A DNA stretch of 64,000 nucleotides from Tetmemena sp. SeJ-2015 (GCA_027382625.1 JAJKFJ010022828.1:1-64000), one strand, 5' to 3'. Positions 9,703 to 19,330 are shown, counted from the stretch's first letter. The notes: a model not told the origin generated them from the sequence alone. Translations and numbers: made by a program.

Positions 9703-10099
9703 CACCCAGAAACCCCGCAACTGTGGGCCGTCGCCCGGGGGCGCACGATCGGATCGCTGCCGGGCAGGGCGGCGCTGTGGCGGCCCCCGATCCGGTCGCC
9801 GCGGTCAAAATACAGCCAGCAGACCGGACGGTCGGGCTTGTCGGCATAGGTGAAGCAGATCTCGTCGGCGACCTGCTGCCACCGGCCCTCGACGCAGCGC
9901 CGCGCATCGCGCCACACCCCGCTGCGGCCGGCAGGAAGGTCTCGATCCCGTAGACCGTTCCGCCGCTTGCCGTGTCCATGGTCTTGCCAAGGGTCAGGGC
10001 ATCGAAAGCCTCAGCCGTGAGCGGGGTGTCGTCGGCGGCGCGGGCTGCCCCGGCCAGCATCAGCGCCGCCATCAGGGCAAGCGGTTTGGCGAAATCCAT
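9698..10099 (-). CDS. Small secreted Cys/Trp-containing protein, copy 2, frameshifted
   Basis: Signal peptide MDFAKPLALMAALMLAGAARA, then PLTAEAFDALTLGKTMDTASGGTVYGIETFLP. After a frame break near 9915 the sequence continues as VWRDARRCVEGRWQQVADEICFTYADKPDRPVCWLYFDRGDRI, and a second break precedes GFLGA at the stop. It is a paralogue of the next gene upstream: both have TAEEFDA/TAEAFDA, xxGKTxx, YGxExFLP/GTEEYLP, and the ICFxY ... CWxxF pattern with three conserved cysteines. Function unknown, periplasmic location inferred. Its ATG overlaps the stop of the first copy (TGATG), so the pair is translationally coupled. Confidence 0.65.
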   Translation of the reverse strand: MDFAKPLALMAALMLAGAARAADDTPLTAEAFDALTLGKTMDTASGGTVYGIETFLPAAAGCGAMRGAASRAGGSRSPTRSASPMPTSPTVRSAGCILTAATGSGAATAPPCPAAIRSCAPGRRPTVAGFLGA

Positions 10100-10511
10100 C
10101 AGACCCCCACATCCGGGCCGGGGCAGGACAGGCCCTGCGTGGTCTCGGCCACTTCCGAAAGCTCCAGCCGGGCGGGTCATCGACCGACAGGGCAGTCAGC
10201 CCGTCGCCTTCCTTCCAGAAGCGCCAGCAATGCTCGCTCTGGTCATATTCGTAATGGAAGCAGATCAGGTCGTCCCTGGGATACCAGCTGCCATACTGGC
10301 ATTCGTCTGCGGTGAACTGCCAGCGCACCTTGCGGCCGGGCAGGTATTCCTCGGTCCCGAAGACCTGGCCAAATTGCGAATAGGTCAGGGTCTTGCCGGT
10401 GACATAGGCATCAAATTCCTCGGCGGTCATGGTCGCTTGCCCACTCGCGGCGGCAAGGGGCAGCGGCAGGAGCGCCAGAAGGGCTGCAAGGGCAAGGGGG
10501 ATGGGGCGCAT
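10099..10511 (-). CDS. Small secreted Cys/Trp-containing protein, copy 1, frameshifted near the end
   Basis: Signal peptide MRPIPLALAALLALLPLPLAAASG, then MTAEEFDAYVTGKTLTYSQFGQVFGTEEYLPGRKVRWQF, ECQYGSWYPRDDLICFHYE and QSEHCWRFWKEGDGLTALSV. The frame breaks around 10180; the alternate frame gives ELSEVAETTQGLSCPGPDVGV and a TGA overlapping the next ATG, which is surely the real end. The protein family occurs in Rhodobacteraceae as hypothetical proteins; no domain is known to me. The conserved Cys and aromatic residues suggest a small disulfide-bonded periplasmic fold. Confidence 0.7.
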
Positions 10512-10567
10512 CGGTCACTCCGGGTCTTGTCGTGGCGAGACTGGCAGAGGCGGCGCGCGATGGCCAG

Positions 10568-11641
10568 TCAGGCCTGCGTGACCTGCGGCGCCTCGGCAGC
10601 CTGACCCAGGGCCTTCAGATGGCGGCGCCTGCGCGCCGCCCCAGGCGCGGAAGCAGGGCCAGCGTGCAGGCCACCGGCAGCGCGGCAGGCGCGGGGCGTA
10701 TCGCGAGGCAGGCGCAGGCGGATAGGGCCGGTGCGTGTGCATGGTGGTCGGAATGGCGCGGCGCGTTCAGCATCATCGCGCGTGAAGCCTTGGCGGCGTT
10801 CCACGATGGCGCGGCCCCACGGCTCGGCAGCCGCCATCCGGCAGGCGACCGGCGTTGCACCGTAATGCTGGACGTAATCCGAAAGAAGGATCTGCATCTG
10901 CACATGCAGCGCCAGGCCCAGCCAGACCAGTATCCCGGCCAGACCGCCGATCCCGGCGGCAAGGGCCAGCCCAAGCATCCCGATGATCATGTAGACAATG
11001 TAAGGATGCGGTCCGCCGCCGCCCTTGCCCTTGGCGCGCAATGCGGTTTCCGCCCTCATCCCCTTGATGAAGCTACCGCGCCAGGCCCTTGGTGCAAAAC
11101 GGTAAAACCCTTCGCCTGACCGGGCCGAATTCGGGTCCTGCGCGGTGCCGACATGGCGGTGATGCACCAGACGGTGGGCGCTGGCGTGCTGGCCGAACAG
11201 GAAGGCCGCGTAAACGGCCTGTCCCAGCCGGAACAGCGCGCGATTGCCGCGATGGATCAGCTCATGCGCCGCCGGGTGGCCGACCTGACCCAGCCAAAAT
11301 GCCGTGCCCAGGAAGACCAGAACCTTCTGGCCGGGCCGCAGGCCGGACGGTCCGGCAATGGCCCAGGTGGCGGCGGGCAGAAGCGCAAGCGCCGCGACGC
11401 CCACTGCGACCAGAACCGCATCGGCGGCGGGAAACTCGGCCCCTTCAGGCGCATCCCCCAGGGCAAGGGGAAGCATCTGGTCCAGGACCGCCGCAAGCAC
11501 GGCGACATACAGGAACCCGGCCCAGACCCAGAGACCCGCGGCCCAGATGCCAAGCGCCAGAAGCGGCACGGGCAGAAGTGACGCCACGGCAAAGGCCATC
11601 AACGGAAGCGGGGATTTGCGGGCTCGGCTGGTTCTTGGCAT
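10568..11641 (-). CDS. alkB: AlkB-type membrane di-iron hydroxylase (alkane 1-monooxygenase family), C-terminal frameshifts
   Basis: Integral membrane non-haem di-iron oxygenase that hydroxylates terminal methyl groups of alkanes or similar chains using rubredoxin electrons. Several hydrophobic helices precede the histidine boxes HELIHR, HRLVHHRHVGTAQDP and, in another frame near 10780, RHSDHHAH; the sequence LSDYVQHYG between the second and third boxes is also typical (family LxDYxEHYG). The N-terminal 250 residues are in one frame; two indels around 10800-10850 and one near 10640 break the rest. Whether the true substrate is alkane, fatty acid or another lipid cannot be told. Divergent from the lysoplasmalogenase gene. 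Confidence 0.75.
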   Translation of the reverse strand: MPRTSRARKSPLPLMAFAVASLLPVPLLALGIWAAGLWVWAGFLYVAVLAAVLDQMLPLALGDAPEGAEFPAADAVLVAVGVAALALLPAATWAIAGPSGLRPGQKVLVFLGTAFWLGQVGHPAAHELIHRGNRALFRLGQAVYAAFLFGQHASAHRLVHHRHVGTAQDPNSARSGEGFYRFAPRAWRGSFIKGMRAETALRAKGKGGGGPHPYIVYMIIGMLGLALAAGIGGLAGILVWLGLALHVQMQILLSDYVQHYGATPVACRMAAAEPWGRAIVERRQGFTRDDAERAAPFRPPCTRTGPIRLRLPRDTPRACRAAGGLHAGPASAPGAARRRRHLKALGQAAEAPQVTQA

Positions 11642-11688
11642 GGTCGGGCCAAGGGAAGCATGAAAGCCCGCGGGCGAAAAGGGTTGGC

Positions 11689-12366
11689 ATGGGCGCGACG
11701 GTCATTTCGACGCTGTGGCTCGCGGCGGCGGTTGCGGCGCTGGCCTATTGGGCGGGCTGCGGCCAAGAAGCTGCCCGGGCAGGCGGGCGCTGCGGTCAGA
11801 CCGCCTCGACCGGGTTCCTGGCGTTGATCCTGTGGGCTGACGGGCCCTGGCCGGTCGCGCTGGGCCTGACGCTGGGGGCGGCTGGCGACTGGTTTCTGGC
11901 GCAACGCGGCGAGCGGGCCTTTCTTGCGGGCATGGCGGCCTTTGCGGCAGGCCATCTTGCCTATGTCTTTGGCTTCCTGACCCGCGCGGCCGAGATCGGC
12001 TTTGCCGGGGCCGATCCCGTGCGGCTGGTCCTTGCCGCGCTTCTGCTGGGGCTGGTTGCCTCGACCGAGATCTGGCTTGCCCCGCGCACCGGGGTGCTGC
12101 GCTGGCCGGTCCGGCTCTATGTGCTTGTGATCGGCGCGATGGGCCTGTCGCTGCTGGCGCTGCCCCACGGCGGCGGCAGCGGCCCCCTCTGGCTGGGCGG
12201 GGCGCTGTTCATCCTGTCTGACCTGCTGCTGGCGCTGCGACTTTTTGTGGTGCAGGCGCGCAGGTGGCAGGTGGGGCTGTCCCTGATGCTCTGGCCCGCC
12301 TATTGGATCGGGCAAGCGCTGATCGCCCGTGGCGCACTTCTGTTCTGGGCCGGTCCTGCGGGCTGA
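11689..12366 (+). CDS. Lysoplasmalogenase / YhhN family membrane protein
   Basis: Integral membrane protein of about 225 residues with seven to eight helices. GDWFLAQRGERAFLAGMAAFAAGHLAYVFGF is the YhhN/TMEM86 signature containing the conserved Asp and His region; LRLFVVQARRWQVGLSLMLWPAYWIGQALIA closes it. Family members cleave the vinyl-ether bond of lysoplasmalogens; bacterial roles are little known. The short disturbed stretch GCGQEAARAGGRCGQTAS may hide two compensating indels. Shares a 47-bp intergenic region with the divergent alkB-like gene. Confidence 0.8.
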   Translation: MGATVISTLWLAAAVAALAYWAGCGQEAARAGGRCGQTASTGFLALILWADGPWPVALGLTLGAAGDWFLAQRGERAFLAGMAAFAAGHLAYVFGFLTRAAEIGFAGADPVRLVLAALLLGLVASTEIWLAPRTGVLRWPVRLYVLVIGAMGLSLLALPHGGGSGPLWLGGALFILSDLLLALRLFVVQARRWQVGLSLMLWPAYWIGQALIARGALLFWAGPAG

Positions 12367-12443
12367 CGCCCTTCCCTTGCCCCGTCAAAGCCATTAGGTG
12401 AGTGCCATCCAGAATAGCCATCCAGGCCGGGGGGCGCTGCCGC

Positions 12444-13545
12444 ATGTCTTTGTTCAAGAAACTGAAGGACCGCCTGTTCCGGTCGTCGGACAAGATCGGC
12501 GAGGGTCTGGATGCGCTGGTGGCCGAGGGCGATGCCACCGAGATTGCCGCCGAAGCGCCGCCCGCCGCCGCGCCGGTGCAAAATGCGGCTCCCGCCGTCC
12601 CGGCAGCAACGCCGCCGGCCCGCTGCAACGCCCGTGCGCGCCGCCGCCATCCATCCGCCACGTCGCGCAGGAGCCGCCAAGCCCGGCCTGATCGGCCGGC
12701 TGTTCGGCAAGACGAGGAGCCGCGCCGCATCCTGGATGATGCGCGCTGGAAGCCTGGAAGAACTGCTGATCCAGGCCGACTTGGGGTTGATACCGCGATC
12801 CGGGTGACGGCGAACATCGCCGAGGGCCGCTATGGCCGCAAGATTTCGACCTCCGAACTGAAAGAGGCGCTCGCCGCCGAAGTGGCGCGGATCATGACGC
12901 CGGTGGCGCGGCCCCTGCCGCTTTACCCCAAGAAACCGCAGGTCGTGCTGGTGGTGGGGGTGAACGGTTCGGGCAAGACCACGACCATCGGCAAGCTTGC
13001 CTCGCAATTCAAGGCAGCGGGCAAATCGGTTGTCATCGCGGCGGGCGACACGTTCCGCGCGGCGGCGGTCGACCAGCTGCAGGTCTGGGGCGAAAGGGCG
13101 GGGGTGCCGGTGCTGACCGCGCCGGAAGGCAGCGACCCAGCCAGCCTTGCCTTTGACGCGCTGACACGCGCGCAGGCCGAGGGGGCGGACCTCTTGCTGA
13201 TCGACACGGCGGGGCGGTTGCAGAACCGCGCCCAGCAACAGGGCCAGGGCGGTCTGCGCAAGAAGGCCGGATGCGCCGCATAACACGATCCTCGTCCTCG
13301 ACGCGACGACGGGGCAGAACGCGGTGAGTCAGGTGGAAATCTTCCGCAAGATCGCCGATGTGACGGGCTTGGTGATGACCAAGCTCGATGGCACGGCCAA
13401 GGGGGGCGTGCTGGTATCCCTTGCCGATAAGTTCGGGCTGCCGATCCATGCGATCGGGGTGGGCGAGCAGATCGACGATCTTTCGCCCTTCGATCCCGAC
13501 GATTTCGCCCGCGCGCTGGTGGGTCTCGAGGCAGAGGCGGCTATT
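12444..13545 (+). CDS. ftsY: Signal recognition particle receptor FtsY, frameshifted
   Basis: GTPase that docks SRP-ribosome complexes at the membrane for co-translational insertion. Start [26 protein letters not shown] is the amphipathic N-terminus; an Ala/Pro-rich linker (12540-12650) is frame-broken; the NG domain has [15 protein letters not shown] (P-loop), [24 protein letters not shown], and after a short damaged stretch at 13230-13275 [22 protein letters not shown] and [24 protein letters not shown]. The C-terminus is expected at GL or shortly after; the stop was lost and the frame runs on into the next gene's signal peptide. Confidence 0.88.
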
Positions 13546-14457
13546 GCGCGCGTCGCGCTGGCCGCCCTCTGTGGCGGGCCCGGCGCGGCGGAAACCGATT
13601 GCAGCGCGCTTTGGGGCAAGCTGGCGCGGAACTGCCCGAGCATTTGGCCCTCTCGCGGGTCGCCCCGCCAATCCGCAGGACGGGTTCTTGCGTGCTGACC
13701 GGTATCGAGATCTCCTACGGGGCAGAGCCGCGCAGCGTGCTGATCCTTGACCGTTTGCTGGTCAAGGGTGCGGCGCTGGATGCCTTTCTGGGCGCTGAGA
13801 CCGCCCCCACGCGCTTGAGGCGCGGATCGAGGGCTGCGGCTTCTGACCCGCACTGGGATCGCGTCGTTCGACTATGCCAGCGCGGCGCAGGCGCGGCTGG
13901 CGCGGACCAATGCCAGCTTCCTGCTGAGCTGGGATGACAAGGCCAAGATCCTGCGGCTGGACCGGCTGAATGTCGATCTGCCCGGCAACAATGCCATCGC
14001 GCTCAAGGCCGAGGTGCAGGCGGTCGATCTGTCCTCGCGCGCGGCGCTCCAGACCTCGTTCGCCAGTTTCGCGCTGACCCACGCCGATCTGGACATGACG
14101 CTGCATGGCTTTTTCGAATGGTATCTGCTGCCCGCATTGGCGGCCAGTTTCCTGCCCAATGAAGGGGATGCCGAGGCCGCTGCAAAGGATGCGAAGGCGG
14201 CGGCCAAGGCCTTCATCGAAACCCTGCCCGAGCCAACCTTCCCCAAGGCCAGCCGAGAGGCGGCGGCGCGGATCGTGGACGAGATGCCGAACCCTTCGGG
14301 CCGTCTGAAACTGTCCTTCGTCGCACCCGATGGTTTCGGCCCGGTGCGCTTTGCCCGTTATGCGCTGACCGGCGTGCCGACGGGCATCGCAGCGGCGGCG
14401 CCCTTGTTCCAGGGGGCCACGCTGGACCTGTCCTGGACGCATGAGGATGCCGAGTGA
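13546..14457 (+). CDS. Secreted conserved hypothetical protein downstream of ftsY, frameshifted
   Basis: Pieces in different frames assemble to one protein of about 300 residues: a probable signal peptide (ARVALAALCGGPGAAETDCSAL), LPEHLALSRVAPPI, SCVLTGIEISYGAEPRSVLILDRLLVKGAALDAFL, then LLTRTGIASFDYASAAQARLARTNASFLLSW, LDRLNVDLPGNNAIALKAEVQAVDLS and a clean C-terminal part to TLDLSWTHEDAE. The repeated beta-strand-like segments and lipid-binding style alternation suggest an exported beta-rich protein, but I recognise no named domain. Its stop overlaps the GTG start of the EamA gene by four bases. The exact start is not visible. Confidence 0.55.
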
Positions 14458-15353
14458 GCGCCTGGTTGCAGGGGCTGGAAGGCACGGCGGCCGGCCATGA
14501 CCTTGCCCTTGCGCTGGCGTTGCTGGCCGCGATCCTGCACGCGCTGTTCGGGGCCTTGCAGAAGGGGCGCCACGACCCATGGCTGTCGCCGGCGGCCATC
14601 ATGCCAGCTCGGCCTGATCGCCGCGCCCTTCGCGCTGTTTGTCGTGCCCTGGCCCGAGCCGCATATGTGGCCGATCTTCGCAGGCGCTGTGGTGATCCAC
14701 ATCGTCTACAAGGTCCTGCAGGCGATGACCTATACACGCGGGGCCTTTACCGTGGTCTATCCGGTGGTGCGCGGCACCGGGCCGCTGGTCACCGTCATCG
14801 CGGCCGGGCTGGCCTTTGGCGAGCGTTTCGCGCCCGGCCAGTGGCTGGGTCTTTCGCTGCTGGTCGGCGGCATCCTGGGCCCGGGCTGTCTAAAACCCTG
14901 CGCCATGTCAGGGGGTCGCCCGGGCCCGGGCCTGGAACCCCCCCTTTGCTTTGCGGCACGGGGGTCCCGGGTCCCCCTCACAACCTATGCCGTTGGCATC
15001 CGCCCCACCCCCCGACCCTTTCCCCTTTTCCTGGGGTTTTTCCCCTCTGGAGGGAATTTTCCCTGGGGGCCGGTCAGGCGCCCGCCCCCGGGGTGAGGGC
15101 CCGTATCCCCCCGCTTTCCCCCCGGGGCCTTCTTGGCGCGATCCGCCAAATTTCAGTTCGGTGGGTTCTGCGGGCGAGGGGCTGGCCCAAGGGGCCCAGG
15201 GGGGCCGCGTCGCGGGGGCCCTGGGACCGTATTCCCCCGCCGGGTCGGCTGGTTTGGTTTCGGGGCAAAAAGGGGGCCCTGGGCCGCGCAGGGGGTGATA
15301 ACACTGACCCCGCCCCCGGGGGCCCCCGGGGTGCTATCAACCCTTTGGGATAG
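14454..15353 (+). CDS. EamA (DMT) family transporter, frameshifted
   Basis: GTG start overlapping the upstream stop (GTGA). First helix HDLALALALLAAILHALFGALQKG, then in another frame LGLIAAPFALFVVPWPEPHMWPIFAGAVVIHIVYKVLQAMTYTRGAFTVVYPVVRGTGPLVTVIAAGLAFGERF, where the Y..GAF..VYPVxRGTGPL block is characteristic of EamA drug/metabolite transporters, and LGLSLLVGGILG. The second half (from 14880) lies in an error-dense patch and can be followed only as fragments such as TTYAVGIRPTP; a stop near 15352 fits an IN-LG ending. Ten helices are expected. The substrate is unknown. Confidence 0.65.
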   Translation: MSAWLQGLEGTAAGHDLALALALLAAILHALFGALQKGRHDPWLSPAAIMPARPDRRALRAVCRALARAAYVADLRRRCGDPHRLQGPAGDDLYTRGLYRGLSGGARHRAAGHRHRGRAGLWRAFRARPVAGSFAAGRRHPGPGLSKTLRHVRGSPGPGPGTPPLLCGTGVPGPPHNLCRWHPPHPPTLSPFPGVFPLWREFSLGAGQAPAPGVRARIPPLSPRGLLGAIRQISVRWVLRARGWPKGPRGAASRGPWDRIPPPGRLVWFRGKKGALGRAGGDNTDPAPGGPRGAINPLG

Positions 15354-15363
15354 GAAGGGCCAA

Positions 15364-16016
15364 ATGAGGAAAAAGCCCCCTAAACCCCCGGGGGTTTTCA
15401 AACAGGTGCTGGAACTTGGCCCCCCACCCCTTTTTTGCGATTCATGGGGAAATCAAGGACGAAAAATACCTGATCGGGGGCCAATTTTTCCGGTTTTCAT
15501 CGTCCGGCGGGGGTTTTTCGTGCCGACCCCTGCTCCCCTCGATCGCCGCGCTTGGATGCTGCCCCGGAAAGGGCCGTCACCCCGGTGCAGGTTTTCCCCA
15601 CCCCCGCTGTGGTGATCTTTTTCCGGGGGGCCCTCCCCCGGCCTGGTTTAAACCCGATGCCAGTTTTTCCCCAAGATGAAGAGCCTGCCTTGGTGTTTCG
15701 CGCTGCTGTGGGCATCGGACTTCTGCGCGGCCAAAGCTGGCTGGAATATGTGATGGGGGAAATCCTGCCCTTGCAGCCCGAGGGCTGGATGATCCTGACC
15801 CGCCGCCTTGTGCTGATGTTCGGGGCGCTGGCCGTCGCGAATGAGGTGATCTGGCGCACGCAAAGCGACACGCTTTGGGTCACGCTTGAGACATTCGCCT
15901 TTCCCATTGCGCTTTTCGCCTTCCTGATCCTGCAGATCACCGCCCTTGGCCCCTATCTGATCGACCCGGAAAAGCCCGGCGCCGCGGCGGGCGACCAGAG
16001 CGGAAAATCCGACTGA
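15364..16016 (+). CDS. yciB: Inner membrane-spanning septation protein YciB/IspZ, frameshifted
   Basis: The N-terminus in mixed frames reads KQVLELGPP then FFAIHGEIKDEKYLIGG, the usual first helix region of YciB (septation protein A). The intact second half, GLLRGQSWLEYVMGEILPLQPEGWMILTRRLVLMFGALAVANEVIWRTQSDTLWVTLETFAFPIALFAFLILQI, matches the conserved LxxxMGExxPLxxEGWxxLTxRxxxFFxxxAxxNExVWR block. About 215 residues with five to six membrane helices; it is implicated in cell envelope synthesis and division. The first 250 bp are in an error-dense patch. Confidence 0.78.
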
Positions 16017-16110
16017 TCCAGCCGGGCCGCCGCGTCAGCGGCCCCGTTTTGCCACATCTCCGCCCAGATCGGCGCGCATTGCAGAACCCAGCTGCTCAGG
16101 GGTTTGTGCC

Positions 16111-16743
16111 ATGTTTCGCCAGGCGTTCGACTCTCTCCGACTGTTCTTCGGTCTTTTCCAGGACATTCCGCCCCTGCCACGCAACGCCTTGCTGCCGGCG
16201 GCGGCTTTGCTGATTGCCTATCCGGCACTTGCGGTCCTGCTTGGACCCGGCGAGAGCGGTCAGGCCTTCGTCACCGCCTTTCTTCTGGCCCTGGCCCTGC
16301 GGGTGGCCCTGCGCTTCGAAACCCTTCTGCGCCAGTTGCTGGGCCAGTTCTCGCATCGCGAGACGGCGGCCATGGCGCTTTTGGTCACGCTGTCGCCGCT
16401 TGTGCTTTTGGCTTCGGTCGATGACCCGCTGTGGTGCCAGCGCAGCCTGAGCGCCTATTACATCGTCGTGGGTTCGATGTTCGTGTCGGACATGCTGGCC
16501 GGGCGCGACGACATGGCGCGCCGCTTCTGGCCCTGGCCGCAGATGGAGGCGCATCTGCCCGCGATGACCCGGGCGATGGTGATGTACAATCTGGGCTTCC
16601 TGATCCTGAACGAGACGATGATCCGGGCGGTCGATCCGTCCCATTGGCTGGTCTATTGGGCGCTGTTGCCCGCCCTGGCCCATCTGGTGCTGAGCGCGGT
16701 GATTCTGGCCATCGCCCAGATGGATGATGACGCCCGCGCCTGA
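16111..16743 (+). CDS. Polytopic membrane protein, unknown function
   Basis: Intact 210-residue frame starting MFRQAFDSLRLFFGLFQDIP. At least five hydrophobic segments: ALLPAAALLIAYPALAVLLG, AFVTAFLLALALRVAL, AMALLVTLSPLVLLASV, YYIVVGSMFVSDMLA and YWALLPALAHLVLSAVILAIA. Polar loops carry many Arg and Asp (SHRETAA, AGRDDMARRFWPWPQM). I do not recognise a named family. It is cleanly readable between two error-dense patches, and codon use is like the neighbours. It might be read with yciB, whose stop is 94 bp upstream. Confidence 0.65.
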   Translation: MFRQAFDSLRLFFGLFQDIPPLPRNALLPAAALLIAYPALAVLLGPGESGQAFVTAFLLALALRVALRFETLLRQLLGQFSHRETAAMALLVTLSPLVLLASVDDPLWCQRSLSAYYIVVGSMFVSDMLAGRDDMARRFWPWPQMEAHLPAMTRAMVMYNLGFLILNETMIRAVDPSHWLVYWALLPALAHLVLSAVILAIAQMDDDARA

Positions 16744-18316
16744 ACGCGCGACGCCACCGCTGGGAATCCGGCGAAAAACAGGGGGGCGGAAAAGGGGGTT
16801 GGGCGGGGGGTTCCAAGGCCCCGGGGGCCGGGGGGGCCCTTTTGGGGCCCCCCTTGGGGGGGCGGGGAAGGGCCCCGGTTTCCTCCCTCCGGGGGCAGGG
16901 GCCGGGGGTTCTGCCGGCGCGGGGGGGCCGGGGGTTTGGAAAGGCCCCGGGGTTTGAGGGGGACAAAGGGGGGGGTGGGCACCTGGCCGGGGGCGAAAAC
17001 GGTGTCGGGGGCTTTTTTCCTCACCCGGAGCGGGGCAAGCGCGCAATTTCCCTTTCCCTTTTCCTCGATGCAGGGGCCCGCCCGGGGGCAGCACGGCAAA
17101 CGGCCAGCCGCGTCTGTGGGAGAAAAGCCCTGCGCCGCCAGTGCGGGCACCCAGCCCGCCGCGATGCCCGGATCGCGCCAGGCGGCCAGTTCCAGGGCCC
17201 CCTTTACCGCCTGGCCCCGGTTTCGGCCCTTTGGCCCGGTCGATCTTTGGGGGATTTGTGTTTCCAAAGGGAAACCCCCACAGGAAAGGGGGGTCTTCGG
17301 CCCGGTCGCCCCAGAAAATGGGCGGCCCGGCCCCGCCGATTTAGTCTCCCGGGAGTTTAAAAGCGGAAACCCGGGCCCCGGGTTTTGCCCCCATCGGGGC
17401 GAATCCGGGGGGGAAACGCGCCCTTTAGGCCGCCCAGGGTCGGGGGTCGATTTCCTCCCCCGCGCCCCGGGAAAGGCAGCGCCTCAAGCCGCAGGGCGCG
17501 CAGAGAAAAATTCCCACTATCGGTCAGGCCCGGGGTCTGCGCCGGGCCAGTAGGGGATCGTGTTTGGCAAAAAACCTGATCATAGCGGCCAAGCGCCTGA
17601 AGCGCATAGATGCGGTTGCCCTTGACGTCCAGATAGTCGGGGTAATCGGCCAGGGCATCGTCATAGGCGGCCAGCGCCTCGGACGGGCGGCCAAGCGCCG
17701 CCAGGCAGCGTCCATGCAGATTGCGGAACCGGGCCCTCAAACGGTCTGGGGCATTTCGGAGGACCGGCTCCCGTCGGTTCAGCCCGGGCCCGGGGGCGGC
17801 CCAAATTGAAAACCCGGGGGTCCGCGCGGGCGGGGGGGTTAGGGCGGCCCGGGGCCAAAGGGCAATTGGGGCCCGGGAATAAGCGCCGCCCGGGGCCGGG
17901 GCGGTCGCGCCGGGGAAGACCAACCCCCAATTCGGCCCCCGTAGGGCCTTTCCGTTCAGGGGAAAAAAACGCGCGCTTCCCAAGGGGGGCACGCCCCGTC
18001 ATTTGGGGCCCCAAGCCGGGAGCGCCTTGCCCCGATTGGAGAGAGATGCGGATAGCCGAGCGGTCCCAGACCCAGGGCCCAAAATCCCCCTTGGGGAATT
18101 CCCGGGCCCCGCCCCGCTCAAGGTTTAAGGGGGGGGTCGGGTCGGGCAGGGCAGCCAAGGGGGGAGGGGGGTGGCGCCAGCAGAAAGGGGAGGGCCCAAA
18201 AGGGAAAGGGCAAAGGGTGGGTTTCCCCGCCCTATCCGGTTCAAAGGCGCAAAACCTTTTGGGCCCGCGGGGGGGGAAAAGCAAGGGGGGGCGGTCCTGT
18301 CCTTGCCGCGCGGCTT
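16744..18316 (-). pseudogene. Error-dense stretch holding remains of a TPR-repeat protein
   Basis: Almost no frame stays open with sensible composition, and the DNA is full of G and C runs. Two readable islands are on the minus strand. At about 17740-17580: RFRNLHGRCLAALGRPSEALAAYDDALADYPDYLDVKGNRIYALQALGRYDQV, a tetratricopeptide repeat pair. At about 17260-17100: VKGALELAAWRDPGIAAGWVPALAAQGFSPTDAAGRL. A single gene of about 500 codons would fill the space between the alpha/beta hydrolase and the convergent membrane protein, but this is inference. Most damage is probably in the sequence, not in the organism. Confidence 0.4.
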
Positions 18317-19152
18317 TTAGGCCTGGGGCAGCGATCCGCCCGCGCCCAGATCCCAGGCACCGCCATGGGTGAAAAGCCGTGACCAGCGCCGGGTCGGGGG
18401 GCACAGCGGCAGGGCGCCGGGGGACAGCCGCCCGTCCAGAAGCGCGCGGTAGAGCGCGAAGATGCCGGGGCGCAGATGGGGCGCCGTCAGTGGGGCCGGG
18501 TGGGGGGGAAATGCCCAGACCCGCCGCGCGGCGGGTTTGGGGGAGGCGATCCAGAGATCGCGCCAATTGCCCGCCCGGCGGCCAAGACCCTGACCGACCG
18601 AGGTGCGCCGCCCCAGATGCACGCCCCATTCGAACAGCGCGTCGAACAGGTCGTTCTCGCGGCTGGCGACATTGACGATCTCGGCGGCCAGACCCGCCGG
18701 AGAGGCCAAAGCCGCCTCGGCCCCGATGCGGCTTTCGGCGGCGGCCAGCAGGAGAACACGGCCGAAATGGCCCGGCGTGGCATGGGCCAGCGCGTTCAGC
18801 GCGACGCGCGCGCCCAGCGAATGACCGATGCTGCGCGGGGGGCCCCGGCCGATGACCGGCCCGATTTCCGCCAGCGCGCGCCCGGCCTCGCGCGCCCGGC
18901 GATGCGCGGTCCACAGCCCGCAGCGCGCGTGCCAGCCAAGGCCGATCGCCAGGCCATGCGTGCCGTCCAGCCCCAATCCCCAAGAAACCCCTTACCAAAA
19001 TTTTTTCCCTTTTCACATACCCCTTTTCAAACTACATGCAACCAAAACGGGTGAACAAATTCTTTGAGAAGAGATTCAACGGGAGGTTTAAGAACCAGAC
19101 CCTCGGGGGTGACATCGGCTCGGACGGGGCGCGGATCGTGGGCGAGTTTCAT
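18317..19152 (-). CDS. Alpha/beta hydrolase of unknown function, interrupted near the N-terminus
   Basis: The clean part holds GLDGTHGLAIGLGWHARC, then SIGHSLGARVALNALAHATPGHFGRVLLLAAAESRIGAEAAL, where GHSLGA is the nucleophile elbow (Ser of GxSxG), and AEIVNVASRENDLFDALFEWGVHLGRRTSVGQGL with the Asp region. The same order is known from a family of Rhodobacteraceae hydrolases whose N-terminus is a short VTPEGLxL strand followed by an HG-F/Y oxyanion turn. An ATG at 19152 gives MKLAHDPRPVRADVTPEGLVLKP, fitting that start, but the following 100 bp are AT-rich, end in a stop and lack the expected HG motif. So the gene is broken or the assembly is wrong at 18985-19090. Confidence 0.6.
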
Positions 19153-19330
19153 GGCGGGCCTGCGGATGTTGGCCTGGTTTCCCGCATTGTGGGCGCGGGT
19201 CGAAACGCCGCCGTGACGCAAAGGTGACGCGGCGGTGACGGGTCGCGTCAACTCTTTCCAATCGCCGCGGTTTGACCGCATTTCCTGCTAACCGGCCAAG
19301 GCGCGGCACCGGTCGTGCCGGGGCGCGCCC

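Noticed and set aside
12444..13698. Programmed frameshifting or FtsY fused to a secreted protein
   Set aside because: No slippery heptamer or conserved stimulatory structure is evident, and similar breaks occur in most long genes here, so sequence error is the simpler account.
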